This document shows, in pieces, positions 17,429 through 28,339 of a stretch of DNA of 64,000 nt (position 1 is the first letter of the stretch; each line of letters begins with the position of its first letter). This DNA comes from Ensifer sesbaniae (GTDB taxonomy: Bacteria > Pseudomonadota > Alphaproteobacteria > Rhizobiales > Rhizobiaceae): assembly GCF_013283665.1 (NCBI RefSeq), contig NZ_JABEKU010000001.1, positions 1,364,001 to 1,428,000 on the forward strand, read 5' to 3'. The notes below the pieces were generated by a model, which was given only the letters and a program-made list of their open reading frames with translations, did not search any database and was not told the origin of the DNA. Position numbers and translations under genes: made by a program.

Positions 17429-18220
17429 TCAGTCGCCGGCGATGAAGAATTTCCACTTTCCGTCCGGCATGATGCCGACGCGGTAGAAGTTGTAGCTGCC
17501 GAACTCTTCCATGTCGGCAAAGTCCCCTGCGGTGACCAGGCGGAACAGGTCGACCTTTTCCGGTGCCGTCAGCGAGGAAAGCTTCTTTTCCGCGAAATAG
17601 GGCCAGACATAGGCCTCCTGCGGCGTGCCCTTGTCGACCAGCACGAAGCCGGTCGACAGCACGTCGAGCAGGATCGCCAGAATCTCGACGCCTTCCTGGT
17701 CGCCCGAGAGGCTCTTCAGGATCGCAACCGGGTCTTCGTCGCCGGTGACACCGGTGACCTGGGTCTGGTTCGGGCCCTTGCCGAGCAGCGGGCGCAGGCG
17801 CTCGATATCGCCGGAGGCAGCCGCCTCGACGATCAGTTCGCGCATCCGCGCTACCGGCGCAGGTATCTTGGAAACGTCGGTCAGGACCTCGACGGGCCCG
17901 GCGGTCTCGGGCTCCTCGGCCGTCGGGGCCTCGTCCTTTGTGACCGTCGCTGACTTGTTGATCAGCGGATCGGGCATCGGTATTTCGAGCGGAAGCTTTT
18001 CTTCCTCTTCCGGCCCTTCCGCGATGGGTTCGGCCACGGGCGGCGTCGCCTTCTGGTCGCCGGCAGCGGGCTGCTCGGTGGGAACGGGTTGCGGCGCGCC
18101 CTGCAATTCGCTGAGAGCAAAGGCGGGAGAGAACGCTGCCTGGGTGCTCAAGGCGACACCGGCCAAAAGCAGCGTAGCGAGGCGAACCGGAAGGGTCCGG
18201 TTTGCAAGATTCCGACTCAT
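17429..18220 (-). CDS. Exported protein of unknown function, proline/acid-rich linker
   Basis: A 263-residue protein with a clear signal peptide (basic start, then LATLLLAGVALSTQAAFSPAFA, cleavage near residue 36). A disordered segment rich in P, A and E follows to about residue 105. The C-terminal domain (DVSKIPAPVARMRELIVEAAASGDIERLRPLL to DGKWKFFIAGD) is compact and may be helical at first. The ATG has AGGACTGCCCG upstream. I recognise no function. The neighbouring exported and hypothetical genes on the same strand suggest an envelope role. Confidence 0.75.
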   Translation of the reverse strand: MSRNLANRTLPVRLATLLLAGVALSTQAAFSPAFALSELQGAPQPVPTEQPAAGDQKATPPVAEPIAEGPEEEEKLPLEIPMPDPLINKSATVTKDEAPTAEEPETAGPVEVLTDVSKIPAPVARMRELIVEAAASGDIERLRPLLGKGPNQTQVTGVTGDEDPVAILKSLSGDQEGVEILAILLDVLSTGFVLVDKGTPQEAYVWPYFAEKKLSSLTAPEKVDLFRLVTAGDFADMEEFGSYNFYRVGIMPDGKWKFFIAGD

Positions 18221-18235
18221 CGGGCAGTCCTGATA

Positions 18236-18505
18236 TTACTGAAGCGTGCGCTGGGGCGAGAATTCACCGGCGAGCACGCGCTCGCGAAGCGAATTGAGCA
18301 TCGCTTCGGCACCATCTTCGCCATGGAGCCGAACGGTTTCCCGCATGGCGAGCGCAATGGCCGCATCGGCGATGATTTCCGGCTCGATACCATCCGCCAT
18401 GCCGTCCGCCCAGGCCTCGCTCTGGTGTTCCAGCGCAGCCTGCATTTTCTCGTGGACGATCATGTCATCGATGTCGGTCAGGCTTGGTTCCATCATTCGT
18501 TCCAT
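18236..18505 (-). CDS. Conserved small hypothetical protein
   Basis: An 89-residue acidic protein, mostly helical by appearance (DIDDMIVHEKMQAALEHQSEAW; EIIADAAIALAMRETVRLHGEDGAEAMLNSLRERV). The start at 18505 (MERMMEP) follows GGAAG; a longer form from 18532 is possible. It ends 15 bp before the exported-protein gene and probably shares its transcript. I recognise no function. Confidence 0.65.
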   Translation of the reverse strand: MERMMEPSLTDIDDMIVHEKMQAALEHQSEAWADGMADGIEPEIIADAAIALAMRETVRLHGEDGAEAMLNSLRERVLAGEFSPQRTLQ

Positions 18506-18663
18506 GCGACTTCCATTGTGCAAGCGGTTCATTCTTTGGCCGTCCGGCTGAACTCCAACTGAACGACCGTGACGGACTCGCCACTTCTTACCACTCTCTT
18601 AACGAACTTAGCAGCCTTTTCCCGAAACGACACGGGGTCGTGAGAAAAGAGGTTAATTTCTTG

Positions 18664-19116
18664 CTAATTTCCAAAGCGGGCGACGATTTCTGACGCAAGT
18701 GTTGCGCCTTCGGCACGGTATCGCTGCTCGGCGACGATCGCCGGTCCCGTGCAGGTGGTATAAACGGAGGCGAAGGTGCGATACCCACGGTTGAATGCGG
18801 CGGTCATCCTTTCGCGCCGCTTGACCTCGTCGGCCGTTTCCTTGTCGATCAATTCCTGCATCGAGCGGCGCCAGACGTCCTCGGGCTCCTTGACGCAAAG
18901 GTTCCTGAGATAATGGACGGAGCCAAGAATTTCGGAAAGTCGAATCAACCTCTGGTCGTAGGGCGTGGGTTTCTCTTCCACGACGACGGGAGCCGGGGTG
19001 GCGGCCTCGGTCGTTGCCGGTTCGTTCGACGTTGTTTTTTGCGCCGCCGCACCGGTGGCGGCTGTCAGCGCGAAACCGGCCAGGGCGAGCCGCGCAAGGA
19101 TCGGGGCAGTGATCAT
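18664..19116 (-). CDS. TIGR02301-family exported protein
   Basis: A 150-residue protein with a signal peptide (ILARLALAGFALTAATGAAAQ, cleavage near residue 26), a short PT-rich linker, and a C-terminal domain beginning YDQRLIRLSEILGSVHYLRNLC. The two cysteines (LRNLCVKEP and YTTCTGP) probably form a disulfide. I recall this as the alphaproteobacterial TIGR02301 family of unknown function. Its ATG overlaps the stop of the Nudix gene by 4 bases (ATGA), so the two are coupled. Confidence 0.8.
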   Translation of the reverse strand: MITAPILARLALAGFALTAATGAAAQKTTSNEPATTEAATPAPVVVEEKPTPYDQRLIRLSEILGSVHYLRNLCVKEPEDVWRRSMQELIDKETADEVKRRERMTAAFNRGYRTFASVYTTCTGPAIVAEQRYRAEGATLASEIVARFGN

Positions 19117-19574
19117 GGCTTCATCAAGCCCGAATTGACGGCGGTTTCAAGGCCGCGGCCGGATTCCGTGCCGATGTTCGCGAGCCTTTCCACGCATTCG
19201 CGCACGCTGTCCGGGATCGGCAGGGCAAAGATTTCGGCGGGCGTGAACCAGCCAAGCCCGGCGGCATCGTCACTGGCAACGGCAACCGCATCGGCGCTCG
19301 CCTCCGCTCTGAAGACCGAAAGCAGGAAATGGCGCCCTTCCGATTCCTCGCCGGGGAGGTCGTAGGTTTCAAAGAGCACGGGATTGCGCGCTTTGATGCC
19401 GGTCTCTTCCCAAAGCTCGCGCAGTGCTGTTTCAGCCGGCGTCTCGCCGGGTTCCGCCCGTCCGCCGGGAAAGGCGTACATGTCGGCCGACGGCGGGTTG
19501 GCCCGCCTTACGAGCAGGTAACGGCCGCCGCGTTCGAGAATGACGGAGGAGGCGAGTTCGGGCTTGGTCGACAT
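19113..19574 (-). CDS. Nudix hydrolase
   Basis: A 153-residue hydrolase with a full Nudix box, GGRAEPGETPAETALRE followed by LWEETGI (about residues 37-60), including the REXXEE metal ligands. Family members cleave nucleoside diphosphates linked to another moiety; ADP-ribose or a modified nucleotide is possible here. No transit or membrane segment is seen. The gene is divergent from the YedK-like gene (61 bp between starts) and coupled to the TIGR02301 gene downstream. Confidence 0.9.
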   Translation of the reverse strand: MSTKPELASSVILERGGRYLLVRRANPPSADMYAFPGGRAEPGETPAETALRELWEETGIKARNPVLFETYDLPGEESEGRHFLLSVFRAEASADAVAVASDDAAGLGWFTPAEIFALPIPDSVRECVERLANIGTESGRGLETAVNSGLMKP

Positions 19575-19635
19575 TGGGGAATCAAATTGCCTCAGTAACG
19601 TTGACCCATCCTACGTGAAGTGCCACATCCGTGTC

Positions 19636-20415
19636 ATGTGCGGACGTTTTGCGCTGACGGCGACGCCGGAAGAACTCATGGAATTGTTCGGCCTGCTGGA
19701 AAGCGAGGACTTTCCGGCGCGATTCAACATAGCGCCTACACAGCCGATCATGGTCGTCGTCGCAGGCGAGCGCGCTGAGCCCGGCAGTAACCTTCCCGAG
19801 CGCAAGGCCGTTCTCGTGCGCTGGGGTTTCATGCCGGGCTGGGTCAAGGACCCGCGTGATTTTCCGTTGCTCATCAATGCCCGCGCCGAATCGGCGATCG
19901 AAAAGGCGTCGTTTCGCGCCGCCATGCGACACCGTCGCATCCTCGTTCCGGCCTCGGGTTTCTACGAATGGCGCAGGCCGCCAAAGGGCAGCCGCGAGCC
20001 GTCGCAGGCCTATTGGGTGCGGCCGCGAAAGGGCGGCATTGTCGCCTTCGCCGGCCTGATGGAAACCTGGTCGTCAGCCGACGGTTCCGAGGTCGACACT
20101 GCTGCGATCCTCACGACGGCAGCCAATGCCTCCATCCGCCAGATCCACGACCGCATGCCCGTCGTCATCCAGCCCGAGGATTTTGCCCGTTGGCTGGATT
20201 GCAAGACGCAGGAGCCGCGCGACGTCGCCGATCTCTTCGGGCCGGTAGCGGAGGATTATTTCGAGGCAATCCCTGTCTCCGACAAGGTCAACAAGGTCGC
20301 CAATACCGGCCCGGACATCCAGGACGCGGTGACACCCAGGACGATACTGGATGTCCAGCCTAAGGGCAAAAGCAAACCGGACATGCCCGACAGCGGGCAG
20401 ATGTCGCTGTTTTGA
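19636..20415 (+). CDS. yedK: SOS-response-associated peptidase (YedK/HMCES)
   Basis: A 259-residue YedK/HMCES protein. These proteins shield abasic sites in single-stranded DNA by forming a thiazolidine link through Cys2. The start at 19636 gives MCGRFAL, so Cys2 becomes the N-terminal residue after Met removal; the longer in-frame start at 19540 would bury it. Further family motifs are RFNIAPTQP (about residue 31), WGFMPGW, NARAES (about residue 84), PASGFYEW with the conserved Glu (about residue 110), and the histidine in RMPVVI context (IHDRMPVV). No clear rhizobial LexA box was seen upstream. Confidence 0.92.
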   Translation: MCGRFALTATPEELMELFGLLESEDFPARFNIAPTQPIMVVVAGERAEPGSNLPERKAVLVRWGFMPGWVKDPRDFPLLINARAESAIEKASFRAAMRHRRILVPASGFYEWRRPPKGSREPSQAYWVRPRKGGIVAFAGLMETWSSADGSEVDTAAILTTAANASIRQIHDRMPVVIQPEDFARWLDCKTQEPRDVADLFGPVAEDYFEAIPVSDKVNKVANTGPDIQDAVTPRTILDVQPKGKSKPDMPDSGQMSLF

Positions 20416-20431
20416 ACGAACAACCCAGGGG

Positions 20432-20575
20432 TTAGGCGGGCCGCTTGGTCAATTTGGTCGCCGACTTTCCCTTCGCTTGCAGTGCAGCGGCGAGCACGGC
20501 CTTCAAGCCGAGCGGACGGTACTGTTCGACGAGATTGGTTGGCTTGGCGATTTCTTTGGTCTTTGCGGCTTTCAC
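20432..20575 (-). CDS. 47-residue basic protein, unknown function
   Basis: A short gene that is easily missed. It starts with GTG at 20575, nine bases after a perfect AAGGAG (20585-20590), and ends in TAA. The protein contains KEIAKPTNLVEQYRPLGLKA and VLAAALQAKGKSATKL and has ten lysines. Codon third positions are G/C rich, as in real genes here. I recall very similar 45-50-residue hypothetical proteins in other Rhizobiaceae but no function. It is convergent with yedK. Confidence 0.65.
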   Translation of the reverse strand: MKAAKTKEIAKPTNLVEQYRPLGLKAVLAAALQAKGKSATKLTKRPA

Positions 20576-20592
20576 TTGCACTCACTCCTTAG

Positions 20593-20702
20593 ATCACGAT
20601 GAATTTGGGTCGGATCGACCCAAATTCATAAACGTCATCGTTTCTAATAAGTTAGAGCGGGCTGCGGGCGGAAAACCGCACGCACTTTTCCTCATCCCGC
20701 TC
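20593..20702 (-). repeat. Composite palindromic element, family 2 (inverted)
   Basis: Two modules. The palindrome ATGAATTTGGGTCG...CGACCCAAATTCAT is at 20599-20629, then AGAGCGGGCTGCGGG...CATCCCGCTCT at 20654-20702. Its reverse complement aligns module by module with 49508-49615, including the spacer (AACTTATTAGAA against AACTCATAAGAA). From 20703 to 21100 I see no gene or clear structure. Confidence 0.8.
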
Positions 20703-21100
20703 TGCTTTCCCGAACCGGATACATTCCGTTTTCGTCTTTCGGCGCGAAAACGATGCTCCTCCCTGTTCTCCGGAGACAGGAACCCGTGGTGCAGAACCAA
20801 CTACACCGCGAATCTGTTTTCCGCATGGCGCTCCCAGATAAGCCTAATCATGACAAATCCGTGGCCGCCGATTCCGTTTCGATAGCCGACTGTGCTTGCA
20901 TGCGGCTGACCTCTTGACCGAAAACGGGTGACGCGCGATAAGTGAGCGCATGAAAACGGTTATCTGCATTATCTGCCGGAAGATTATTCGCTAGCGTCAC
21001 GCTGGCCTGGCCGTTTTCGTCTCCTAAAATCCAAGATGACAAACGCGCGGGCCTCCCGGGCGCCGTATTTCGACGGTTGTAAGCGTATTGGAGAATGGGA

Positions 21101-22492
21101 ATGGGCGGAGCGCCGACATTGAAGCTGTACAACACGCTGACGCGGGAAAAGGTCGACTTCCGGCCGATCGATCCCGACAACGTCCGCATGTATGTCTGCG
21201 GCCCGACGGTCTATGACTATGCCCATATCGGCAATGCCCGGCCCGTGATCGTCTTCGACGTCTTGTTCCGGCTCCTGCGCCATGTCCATGGCGCCGAGCA
21301 CGTCACCTATGTCCGCAACATCACCGACGTCGACGACAAGATCAATGCGCGTGCCCTGCGGGACTATCCGACGCTGCCGCTGAACGAAGCGATCCGACGC
21401 GTGACGGAGAAGACCGAAACCCAGTTCCTTGCGGATGCCAAGGCGCTCGGCTGCCTCGATCCGAACGTGCAGCCGCGGGCGACCGACAACATCGCGCAGA
21501 TGATCGAGATCATCGAGAAGCTGATCGCCAAGGGGCACGCCTATCAGGCCGGCGGCGAGGTGCTGTTCGATACGAAGTCGATGGCCGACTATGGACAGCT
21601 TTCGAAGCGCAACCTCGACGAACAGCAGGCCGGCGCTCGCATCGCCGTGGAAGCGCACAAGAAGAACCCGGGCGACTTCGTGTTGTGGAAGCTTTCGACC
21701 GATAACGAGCCGGGCTGGGAAAGTCCTTGGGGCAGGGGCCGCCCGGGCTGGCATATCGAGTGCTCGGCCATGAGCGGACGCTATCTCGGCGAGGTCTTCG
21801 ACATTCACGGCGGCGGGCTCGACCTGATCTTCCCGCACCATGAGAACGAAATCGCCCAGTCGCGTTGCGCCCACGGCACCGAGGTGATGGCGAATGTCTG
21901 GATGCACAACGGCTTCCTGCAGGTCGAAGGCCGCAAGATGTCGAAGTCGGAAGGCAACTTCGTCACCATCTACGAATTGCTGCACACCGAAAAGTTCGCC
22001 GGCCGCCAGTGGCCGGGCGAAGTGCTGAGGCTGGCCATGCTGATGACGCATTATCGCGAGCCGATCGATTTCTCGGTGAAGCGGCTGGAGGAAGCCGAAC
22101 ATCTGCTTTCCAAGTGGCCGGTGCCGGGCGATGCAACGGGGGAGGCTGATCCGGCGGTGGTTGCCGCACTTGCGGACGATCTCAACACCGTCGCTGCCGT
22201 TCAGGCGCTCCATGCTCTCGCCCAGAAGGCGGCGGCCGACCCCAAGCTGCTCGGCACCTTCGCCGCCAGCGCGGCCCTCATCGGCGTCGTGCCCGAGGCG
22301 GTCGAACTGGACGAAGCCGTGGTGCACGACATCGACAGCCGTGTCCGTGCGCGTCTGGAACTGCTGAAGGCGAAGAACTTCGCCGAGGCAGACAAGATCC
22401 GCGACGATCTCGTGGCGCAGGGAATCCAGCTCAAGGATGGCAAGGATCCGGCAACCGGCGAGCGTGTGACGACCTGGGATATCAAGCGGTGA
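21101..22492 (+). CDS. cysS: Cysteinyl-tRNA synthetase
   Basis: A class I aminoacyl-tRNA synthetase that charges tRNA-Cys; 463 residues. The HIGH-type motif is HIGN in [10 protein letters not shown] (about residue 40) and the KMSKS motif is complete in [10 protein letters not shown] (about residue 271). The zinc ligands are in YVCGPTVYD, the HIECSAMS segment and HHENE. The start at 21101 lies 7 bp after GGAG; the ATG at 21095 is too close to it. It heads a plus-strand series through VOC, three GFA proteins and prolyl iminopeptidase. Confidence 0.97.
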   Translation: MGGAPTLKLYNTLTREKVDFRPIDPDNVRMYVCGPTVYDYAHIGNARPVIVFDVLFRLLRHVHGAEHVTYVRNITDVDDKINARALRDYPTLPLNEAIRRVTEKTETQFLADAKALGCLDPNVQPRATDNIAQMIEIIEKLIAKGHAYQAGGEVLFDTKSMADYGQLSKRNLDEQQAGARIAVEAHKKNPGDFVLWKLSTDNEPGWESPWGRGRPGWHIECSAMSGRYLGEVFDIHGGGLDLIFPHHENEIAQSRCAHGTEVMANVWMHNGFLQVEGRKMSKSEGNFVTIYELLHTEKFAGRQWPGEVLRLAMLMTHYREPIDFSVKRLEEAEHLLSKWPVPGDATGEADPAVVAALADDLNTVAAVQALHALAQKAAADPKLLGTFAASAALIGVVPEAVELDEAVVHDIDSRVRARLELLKAKNFAEADKIRDDLVAQGIQLKDGKDPATGERVTTWDIKR

Positions 22493-22600
22493 TCGCGAGC
22501 CCGGCGGCGCGTCGTGCCCGGTCGCATTGATCGGGATCGGACAGAGCCGTCCGGGGACGGCGGAAACGCGGAGAGCATGCATGAAAGAGGAGTTCGTGCG

Positions 22601-22984
22601 ATGATCGACCATACGGGCATTCCGGTCGCGGATTTCGACCGGGCGCGGTCGTTCTACGACAAGGCCTTCGCTCCGCTCGGCGCCTCGCTGCTGATGATGG
22701 TGCCGGTGGAACATACCGGCGGCGTCAGGGTCGGCGGCTATGGCCGCGAACGGCCGGTCTTCTGGTTGCATGAGGTGGCTGCGACTGGCCCGGGCCGGCA
22801 CTATGCGTTTTCGGCGCGGAGCCGCGCGGAAGTCGATGCCTTCTACGAAGCGGCGATGGCGGCCGGCGGGCGCGACAATGGCAAGCCGGGACTGAGGCCG
22901 CACTACCACCCCGACTACTACGGGGCCTTCGTGCTCGACCCCGACGGCAACAACATCGAAGCCGTCTGCCACGCGCCGAGCTGA
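22601..22984 (+). CDS. VOC-superfamily (glyoxalase-like) protein
   Basis: A 127-residue vicinal-oxygen-chelate domain protein. It opens with IDHTGIPVADFDRARSFYDKAF and ends with DPDGNNIEAVCH, the paired beta-alpha-beta units of this fold. Likely metal ligands are His near residue 3 and the Glu in NNIEAV. It resembles the lactoylglutathione-lyase-like group, but the substrate is unknown. The start at 22601 follows AGAGGAG. The first GFA gene starts 12 bp downstream, so a role in aldehyde or thiol-adduct chemistry alongside those proteins is plausible. Confidence 0.85.
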   Translation: MIDHTGIPVADFDRARSFYDKAFAPLGASLLMMVPVEHTGGVRVGGYGRERPVFWLHEVAATGPGRHYAFSARSRAEVDAFYEAAMAAGGRDNGKPGLRPHYHPDYYGAFVLDPDGNNIEAVCHAPS

Positions 22985-22996
22985 GGAGGAGTTGCG

Positions 22997-23488
22997 ATGA
23001 GTCTCGACAACAGGCCCTATTATACTGGCGGCTGCCAGTGCGGCGCGGTCCGTTTCCGTGTCGAGGGCAGGCTCGGCGACGCCTCCGTCTGCCATTGCCG
23101 CATGTGCCAGAAAGCGAGCGGCAACTTCTATATGCCGCTGGTTTCGGTTCGCGGCGCGCACGTCACCTGGACTCGCGGCGAGCCCAAGCGCTTTCAATCC
23201 TCCAACGCGGTACGGCGCGGTTTCTGCGGCGATTGCGGTACGCCGCTGACCTATGAGGCGCCGGACGGCATGGCCCTGGCGATTGCCGCCTTCGACGAAC
23301 CGCAGGGCATCGTGCCGACCATCCAATGGGGCATCGAGCACAAGTTGCCCTATGTCGATCACATATCGGAATTGCCCGGTGTTGCTACGATGGAAGATCC
23401 GGACGCGGTCGAATTCCTGACCGATCTCGTTTCCTACCAGCATCCCGACCACGACACTGAAACCTGGCCCCCGGAGGAAAGACGATGA
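22997..23488 (+). CDS. GFA-family zinc protein, first of three
   Basis: A 163-residue protein of the glutathione-dependent formaldehyde-activating (Gfa/CENP-V) family. The zinc ligands are complete: CQC in GGCQCGAVRF, CHCRMC about residue 31, and CGDCGTPL about residue 77. The family is named after an enzyme reported to form S-hydroxymethylglutathione, but most members are uncharacterised. It overlaps the second GFA gene by 4 bases (ATGA) and follows the VOC gene by 12 bp. Confidence 0.9.
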   Translation: MSLDNRPYYTGGCQCGAVRFRVEGRLGDASVCHCRMCQKASGNFYMPLVSVRGAHVTWTRGEPKRFQSSNAVRRGFCGDCGTPLTYEAPDGMALAIAAFDEPQGIVPTIQWGIEHKLPYVDHISELPGVATMEDPDAVEFLTDLVSYQHPDHDTETWPPEERR

Positions 23489-23957
23489 GCGAAAACGTTC
23501 GAACAGGCGGCTGCCAGTGCGGCGCAGTCCGTTTCCGTATCCGCGGGCAACTCGGTCGTCCGTCGATCTGCCATTGCCGCATGTGCCAGAAGCAATTCGG
23601 CTCGTTCTTCTCCGCGCTGGTGACGGCGCCGAAAGATGGCGTCGAATGGGTGCGGGAAGAGCCGAGCTACTTCCAGTCCTCGGTCAACATCGATCGCGGC
23701 TTCTGTCCGAAATGCGGTACGCCGATGACCTACCGGCATCCCGGCGGCCTCGAGATCGCGATCGGCACCTTTGACGATCGCACCGATCTCGCGCCGAAAA
23801 TCCAGGTCAACTACGCCTCGCGCCTTCCCTGGGTCGAGACGATCTTCGAGCAGCCGGTCCTGGAGGATCCGGACTTCTATGCGCGGCAGGAAAGCATCAT
23901 CTCCTTCCAGCACCCGGACCATGAAACCGATCAATGGCATCCTTCGGGAGCATTCCG

Positions 23958-23961
<4 letters not shown>
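23485..23961 (+). CDS. GFA-family zinc protein, second of three
   Basis: A 158-residue paralogue of the preceding gene with the same cysteine pattern (GGCQCGAVRF, CHCRMCQK, CPKCGTPM). The C-terminal ending (SFQHPDHETDQWHP) parallels the first copy (SYQHPDHDTETWPP), so the two are clear duplicates. Its ATG overlaps the previous stop and its stop overlaps the next start as GTGA, so translation of the three is coupled. Confidence 0.9.
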
Positions 23962-25420
<1,459 letters not shown>

Positions 25421-25455
25421 GACCAAGCAAGAACAGAGCAGTTGGACGATTAGCC

Positions 25456-27072
25456 ATGACCAGGGAACGCATCTACCTCTTCGACACGACGCTACGGGAC
25501 GGGCAGCAGACGCCCGGCATCGACTTTTCGGTCGAGGACAAGATTGCGATTGCGAGCCTGCTCGACGGCTTCGGCATGGATTACATCGAGGGCGGCTATC
25601 CCGGTGCGAACCCGACCGACACCGAGTTCTTCACGAGCACGCGCACGCAGAAGGCATCCTTCGTCGCCTTCGGCATGACCAAGCGCGCCGGCGTTTCGGC
25701 GTCCAATGATCCGGGCCTCGCGGCACTGCTTGCCGCCAAGAGCGACGCGATCTGTCTGGTCGCCAAGAGCTGGGACTACCATGTCGAGGTCGCACTCGGC
25801 TGTACCAACGAGGAAAACCTCGACAACATCCGCGCTTCTGTCGAGGCCGTGGTCGCCTCCGGCCGTGAAGCGATGGTCGACTGCGAGCATTTCTTCGATG
25901 GTTACAAAACCAATCCGGCCTACGCGCTCGCCTGCGCGAAGACGGCTTTTGAAGCCGGCGCCCGCTGGGTCGTGCTCTGCGACACCAATGGCGGCACTCA
26001 GCCGCCGGAGGTACGCGAGATCGTCACCGCGGTGATCGCGGCCGGCGTGCCCGGCGCCAATCTCGGCATCCACGCCCATAACGATACCGGCCAGGCGGTC
26101 GCCAATTCGCTGGCCGCGGTCGAGGCTGGCGTGCGCCAGATCCAGGGAACGCTGAACGGCATCGGCGAGCGCTGTGGCAACGCCAATCTCGTCACGCTGA
26201 TCCCGACGCTTGCTCTCAAGGAGACCTATTCCAGCCGCTTCAAAACGGCGATCGATGCCGATCGCTTGCAGGAACTGACGAAGCTCGCCCATTCGTTCGA
26301 CGAGCTATTGAACCGTTCGCCGGATCAGCAAGCCCCTTACGTGGGCGCATCCGCATTCGCCACCAAGGCCGGCATCCATGCCTCGGCGCTGCTCAAGGAT
26401 CCGCGCACCTATGAGCATGTCGCGCCCGAGAGCATCGGCAACCTGCGCAAGGTCATGGTCTCGGACCAGGGCGGCAAGGCCAATTTCATCAATGCGTTGA
26501 AGCGCCGCGGCATCGTTGTGAGCAAGGACGACCCGAAGCTCGACAAGTTGATCGCCGTCGTCAAGGAGCGGGAGGCGACCGGCTACGCCTATGAGGGGGC
26601 GGACGCGAGTTTCGCGCTGCTCGCGAGCCGTATCCTCGGCACGGTGCCGGACTTCTTCCACGTCGAAAGCTTCCGCGTCATGGTCGAGCGCCGCTTCGAT
26701 GCGAACGGCAATCTGAAGACCGTGTCGGAAGCGGTGGTAAAGGTGGTGGTCGATGGCGAGACGATGATGTCGGTCGCCGAAGGGCACGGGCCCGTCAACG
26801 CACTCGACCTCGCGCTGCGCAAGGACCTCGGCAAGTACCAGTCGGAGATCGCCGATCTCGAGCTCGCGGACTATAAGGTCCGTATCCTCAACGGCGGCAC
26901 CGAGGCGATCACGCGCGTGCTGATCGAATCGACCGATGGAACCGGCGCGCGCTGGTGGACGGTGGGCGTCTCCGACAACATCATCGACGCATCCTTCCAG
27001 GCGCTGATGGACAGCATCATCTTCAAGCTGCTGAAGAACCGGGACCATGTGGGCCTGATCGCTGCCGAATGA
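25456..27072 (+). CDS. cimA: Citramalate synthase / 2-isopropylmalate synthase family
   Basis: A 538-residue enzyme of the DRE-TIM acyltransferase family, TIGR00977-like. The catalytic DTTLRDGQQTPG is near residue 9, the metal-binding HAHNDTGQAVAN near residue 213, and GIGERCGNANL near residue 236. A C-terminal LeuA-type regulatory domain follows (about residues 390-520). CimA condenses pyruvate and acetyl-CoA to (R)-citramalate for isoleucine synthesis. The length and FDTTLRDGQQ start fit CimA better than LeuA, but substrate choice cannot be proven from sequence. The start at 25456 is chosen as the first ATG clear of the pip gene. Confidence 0.85.
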   Translation: MTRERIYLFDTTLRDGQQTPGIDFSVEDKIAIASLLDGFGMDYIEGGYPGANPTDTEFFTSTRTQKASFVAFGMTKRAGVSASNDPGLAALLAAKSDAICLVAKSWDYHVEVALGCTNEENLDNIRASVEAVVASGREAMVDCEHFFDGYKTNPAYALACAKTAFEAGARWVVLCDTNGGTQPPEVREIVTAVIAAGVPGANLGIHAHNDTGQAVANSLAAVEAGVRQIQGTLNGIGERCGNANLVTLIPTLALKETYSSRFKTAIDADRLQELTKLAHSFDELLNRSPDQQAPYVGASAFATKAGIHASALLKDPRTYEHVAPESIGNLRKVMVSDQGGKANFINALKRRGIVVSKDDPKLDKLIAVVKEREATGYAYEGADASFALLASRILGTVPDFFHVESFRVMVERRFDANGNLKTVSEAVVKVVVDGETMMSVAEGHGPVNALDLALRKDLGKYQSEIADLELADYKVRILNGGTEAITRVLIESTDGTGARWWTVGVSDNIIDASFQALMDSIIFKLLKNRDHVGLIAAE

Positions 27073-27220
27073 CGTCAGCGGCAAGCTGAGACTGGGCTCG
27101 CTCCGGCGGCGTGATGAGTAAAACTCACCATCCCTTCACGGAAATGAATTGGTGCATAACCGGACATTGGGGTAGGACCCATTCACGGGAGCTTGCGCCG
27201 GCTGGTAAGCCGCGCCTTCC

Positions 27221-27320
27221 CTACAGCGCCGCGCGTCCCGTCAGACAGGTCGCTGTCGCACTTTGTATTGCTGCATGTTTTGCCCTTAAGTCGGAGGCGA
27301 TTTAGGGAGACGGGCAGCAG
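27221..27320 (-). repeat. RIME-like element (copy D)
   Basis: Inverted copy: CTACAGCGCCGCGCGTC... then GCTGCATGTTTTGCCCTTAA...TTTAGGGAGACGGGCAGC. It lies in the 308-bp gap before rarD. The rest of that gap (27073-27220) shows nothing I can name. Confidence 0.75.
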
Positions 27321-27380
27321 AGATCGGAGAGCGGCTCGTTCCACCAAGGCTCGCCGGCAAACGCACCAGGAAAAGATGTT

Positions 27381-28319
27381 ATGGCCGAGCCGAACGCGAA
27401 AGTACCCGCCGAAAACACCGATTCCGCGAAAGGCTTTGCCTTCGCGCTGACCGCCTATCTCCTTTGGGGCTTTCTGCCCTTCTTCATGAAGGCCGTCGCT
27501 CACATTCCGGCGCCGGAAGTGGTGGCGCACCGGATCGTGTGGTCGGTGCCGCTTGCGGGCCTGGTTCTGCTCTGGCTCGGGCGTACGGACGACATCAAGG
27601 TGGCGCTGCGCTCGCCGCGCATGCTGCGCATGGCGGCGCTGACCGCCGTGCTGATCACCATCAACTGGGGGATCTATGTATGGGCGATCGGTGCCGGCCG
27701 GGCGATCGAGACGGCGCTCGGCTACTACATCAACCCGCTGTTTTCGATCTTCCTCGGCGCGGTGCTGCTGAAGGAAAGGCCGAACCCGGCGCAGATGGTT
27801 GCGATTGCGCTCGCGGCCTCCGCGGTCGCCGTCCTTGCTTTCGACGCCGGTGGCCTGCCGTGGGTGTCGATCGGCCTTTGCCTGTCCTGGGGCTTCTATG
27901 CCTTCTTCCGCAAGACGCTGCCTGTCGGTCCGAACCAGGGCTTCTTCCTGGAAGTCCTGCTGCTCAGCGTTCCGGCGCTCGGCTATATAATCTGGCTCGA
28001 GGCGACCGGGCAGGGCCATTTCGGAGATACCGGCACGGCCGATATTCTCTGGCTGATGTCCTGCGGTGTCGTTACCGCCATTCCATTGATGATCTATGCC
28101 AACGGTGCCAAGTTGCTGCGCCTGTCGACGATCGGCATCATGCAGTATATCGCCCCGACGATGATCTTCCTGATTGCCGTTTTCGTCTTCCACGAGCCCT
28201 TTGGCACGGCAAAGCTCATTGCCTTCGGCCTGATCTGGGCGGCGCTGGTGATCTATTCGGGCGCAATGCTGGCGGAAAGCCGGGCGCGCCGGGTGCTGCA
28301 GGCAAGTCCCGCGGAGTAA
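27381..28319 (+). CDS. rarD: EamA/RarD-family transporter
   Basis: A 312-residue inner-membrane protein with about ten hydrophobic segments, formed by two EamA (DMT) repeats. The opening FALTAYLLWGFLPFFMKAV and EVVAHRIVWSVP are typical of RarD, as are NWGIYVWAIGAGR and LGYYINPLFSIFLG. RarD proteins are drug/metabolite-type permeases linked to chloramphenicol sensitivity in some species; the natural substrate is unknown. A clear terminator follows. Confidence 0.92.
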   Translation: MAEPNAKVPAENTDSAKGFAFALTAYLLWGFLPFFMKAVAHIPAPEVVAHRIVWSVPLAGLVLLWLGRTDDIKVALRSPRMLRMAALTAVLITINWGIYVWAIGAGRAIETALGYYINPLFSIFLGAVLLKERPNPAQMVAIALAASAVAVLAFDAGGLPWVSIGLCLSWGFYAFFRKTLPVGPNQGFFLEVLLLSVPALGYIIWLEATGQGHFGDTGTADILWLMSCGVVTAIPLMIYANGAKLLRLSTIGIMQYIAPTMIFLIAVFVFHEPFGTAKLIAFGLIWAALVIYSGAMLAESRARRVLQASPAE

Positions 28320-28339
28320 GCTCGCAGTCGCTACAAATC

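Noticed and set aside
17223-17456. 77-codon minus-strand frame over the RIME-like element
   Set aside because: It runs through the palindromic repeats and into the next gene, so it is not a believable gene.
20984-23452. 822-codon minus-strand frame opposite cysS and the VOC/GFA genes
   Set aside because: It is a shadow of the plus-strand genes, which have clear motifs and ribosome sites.
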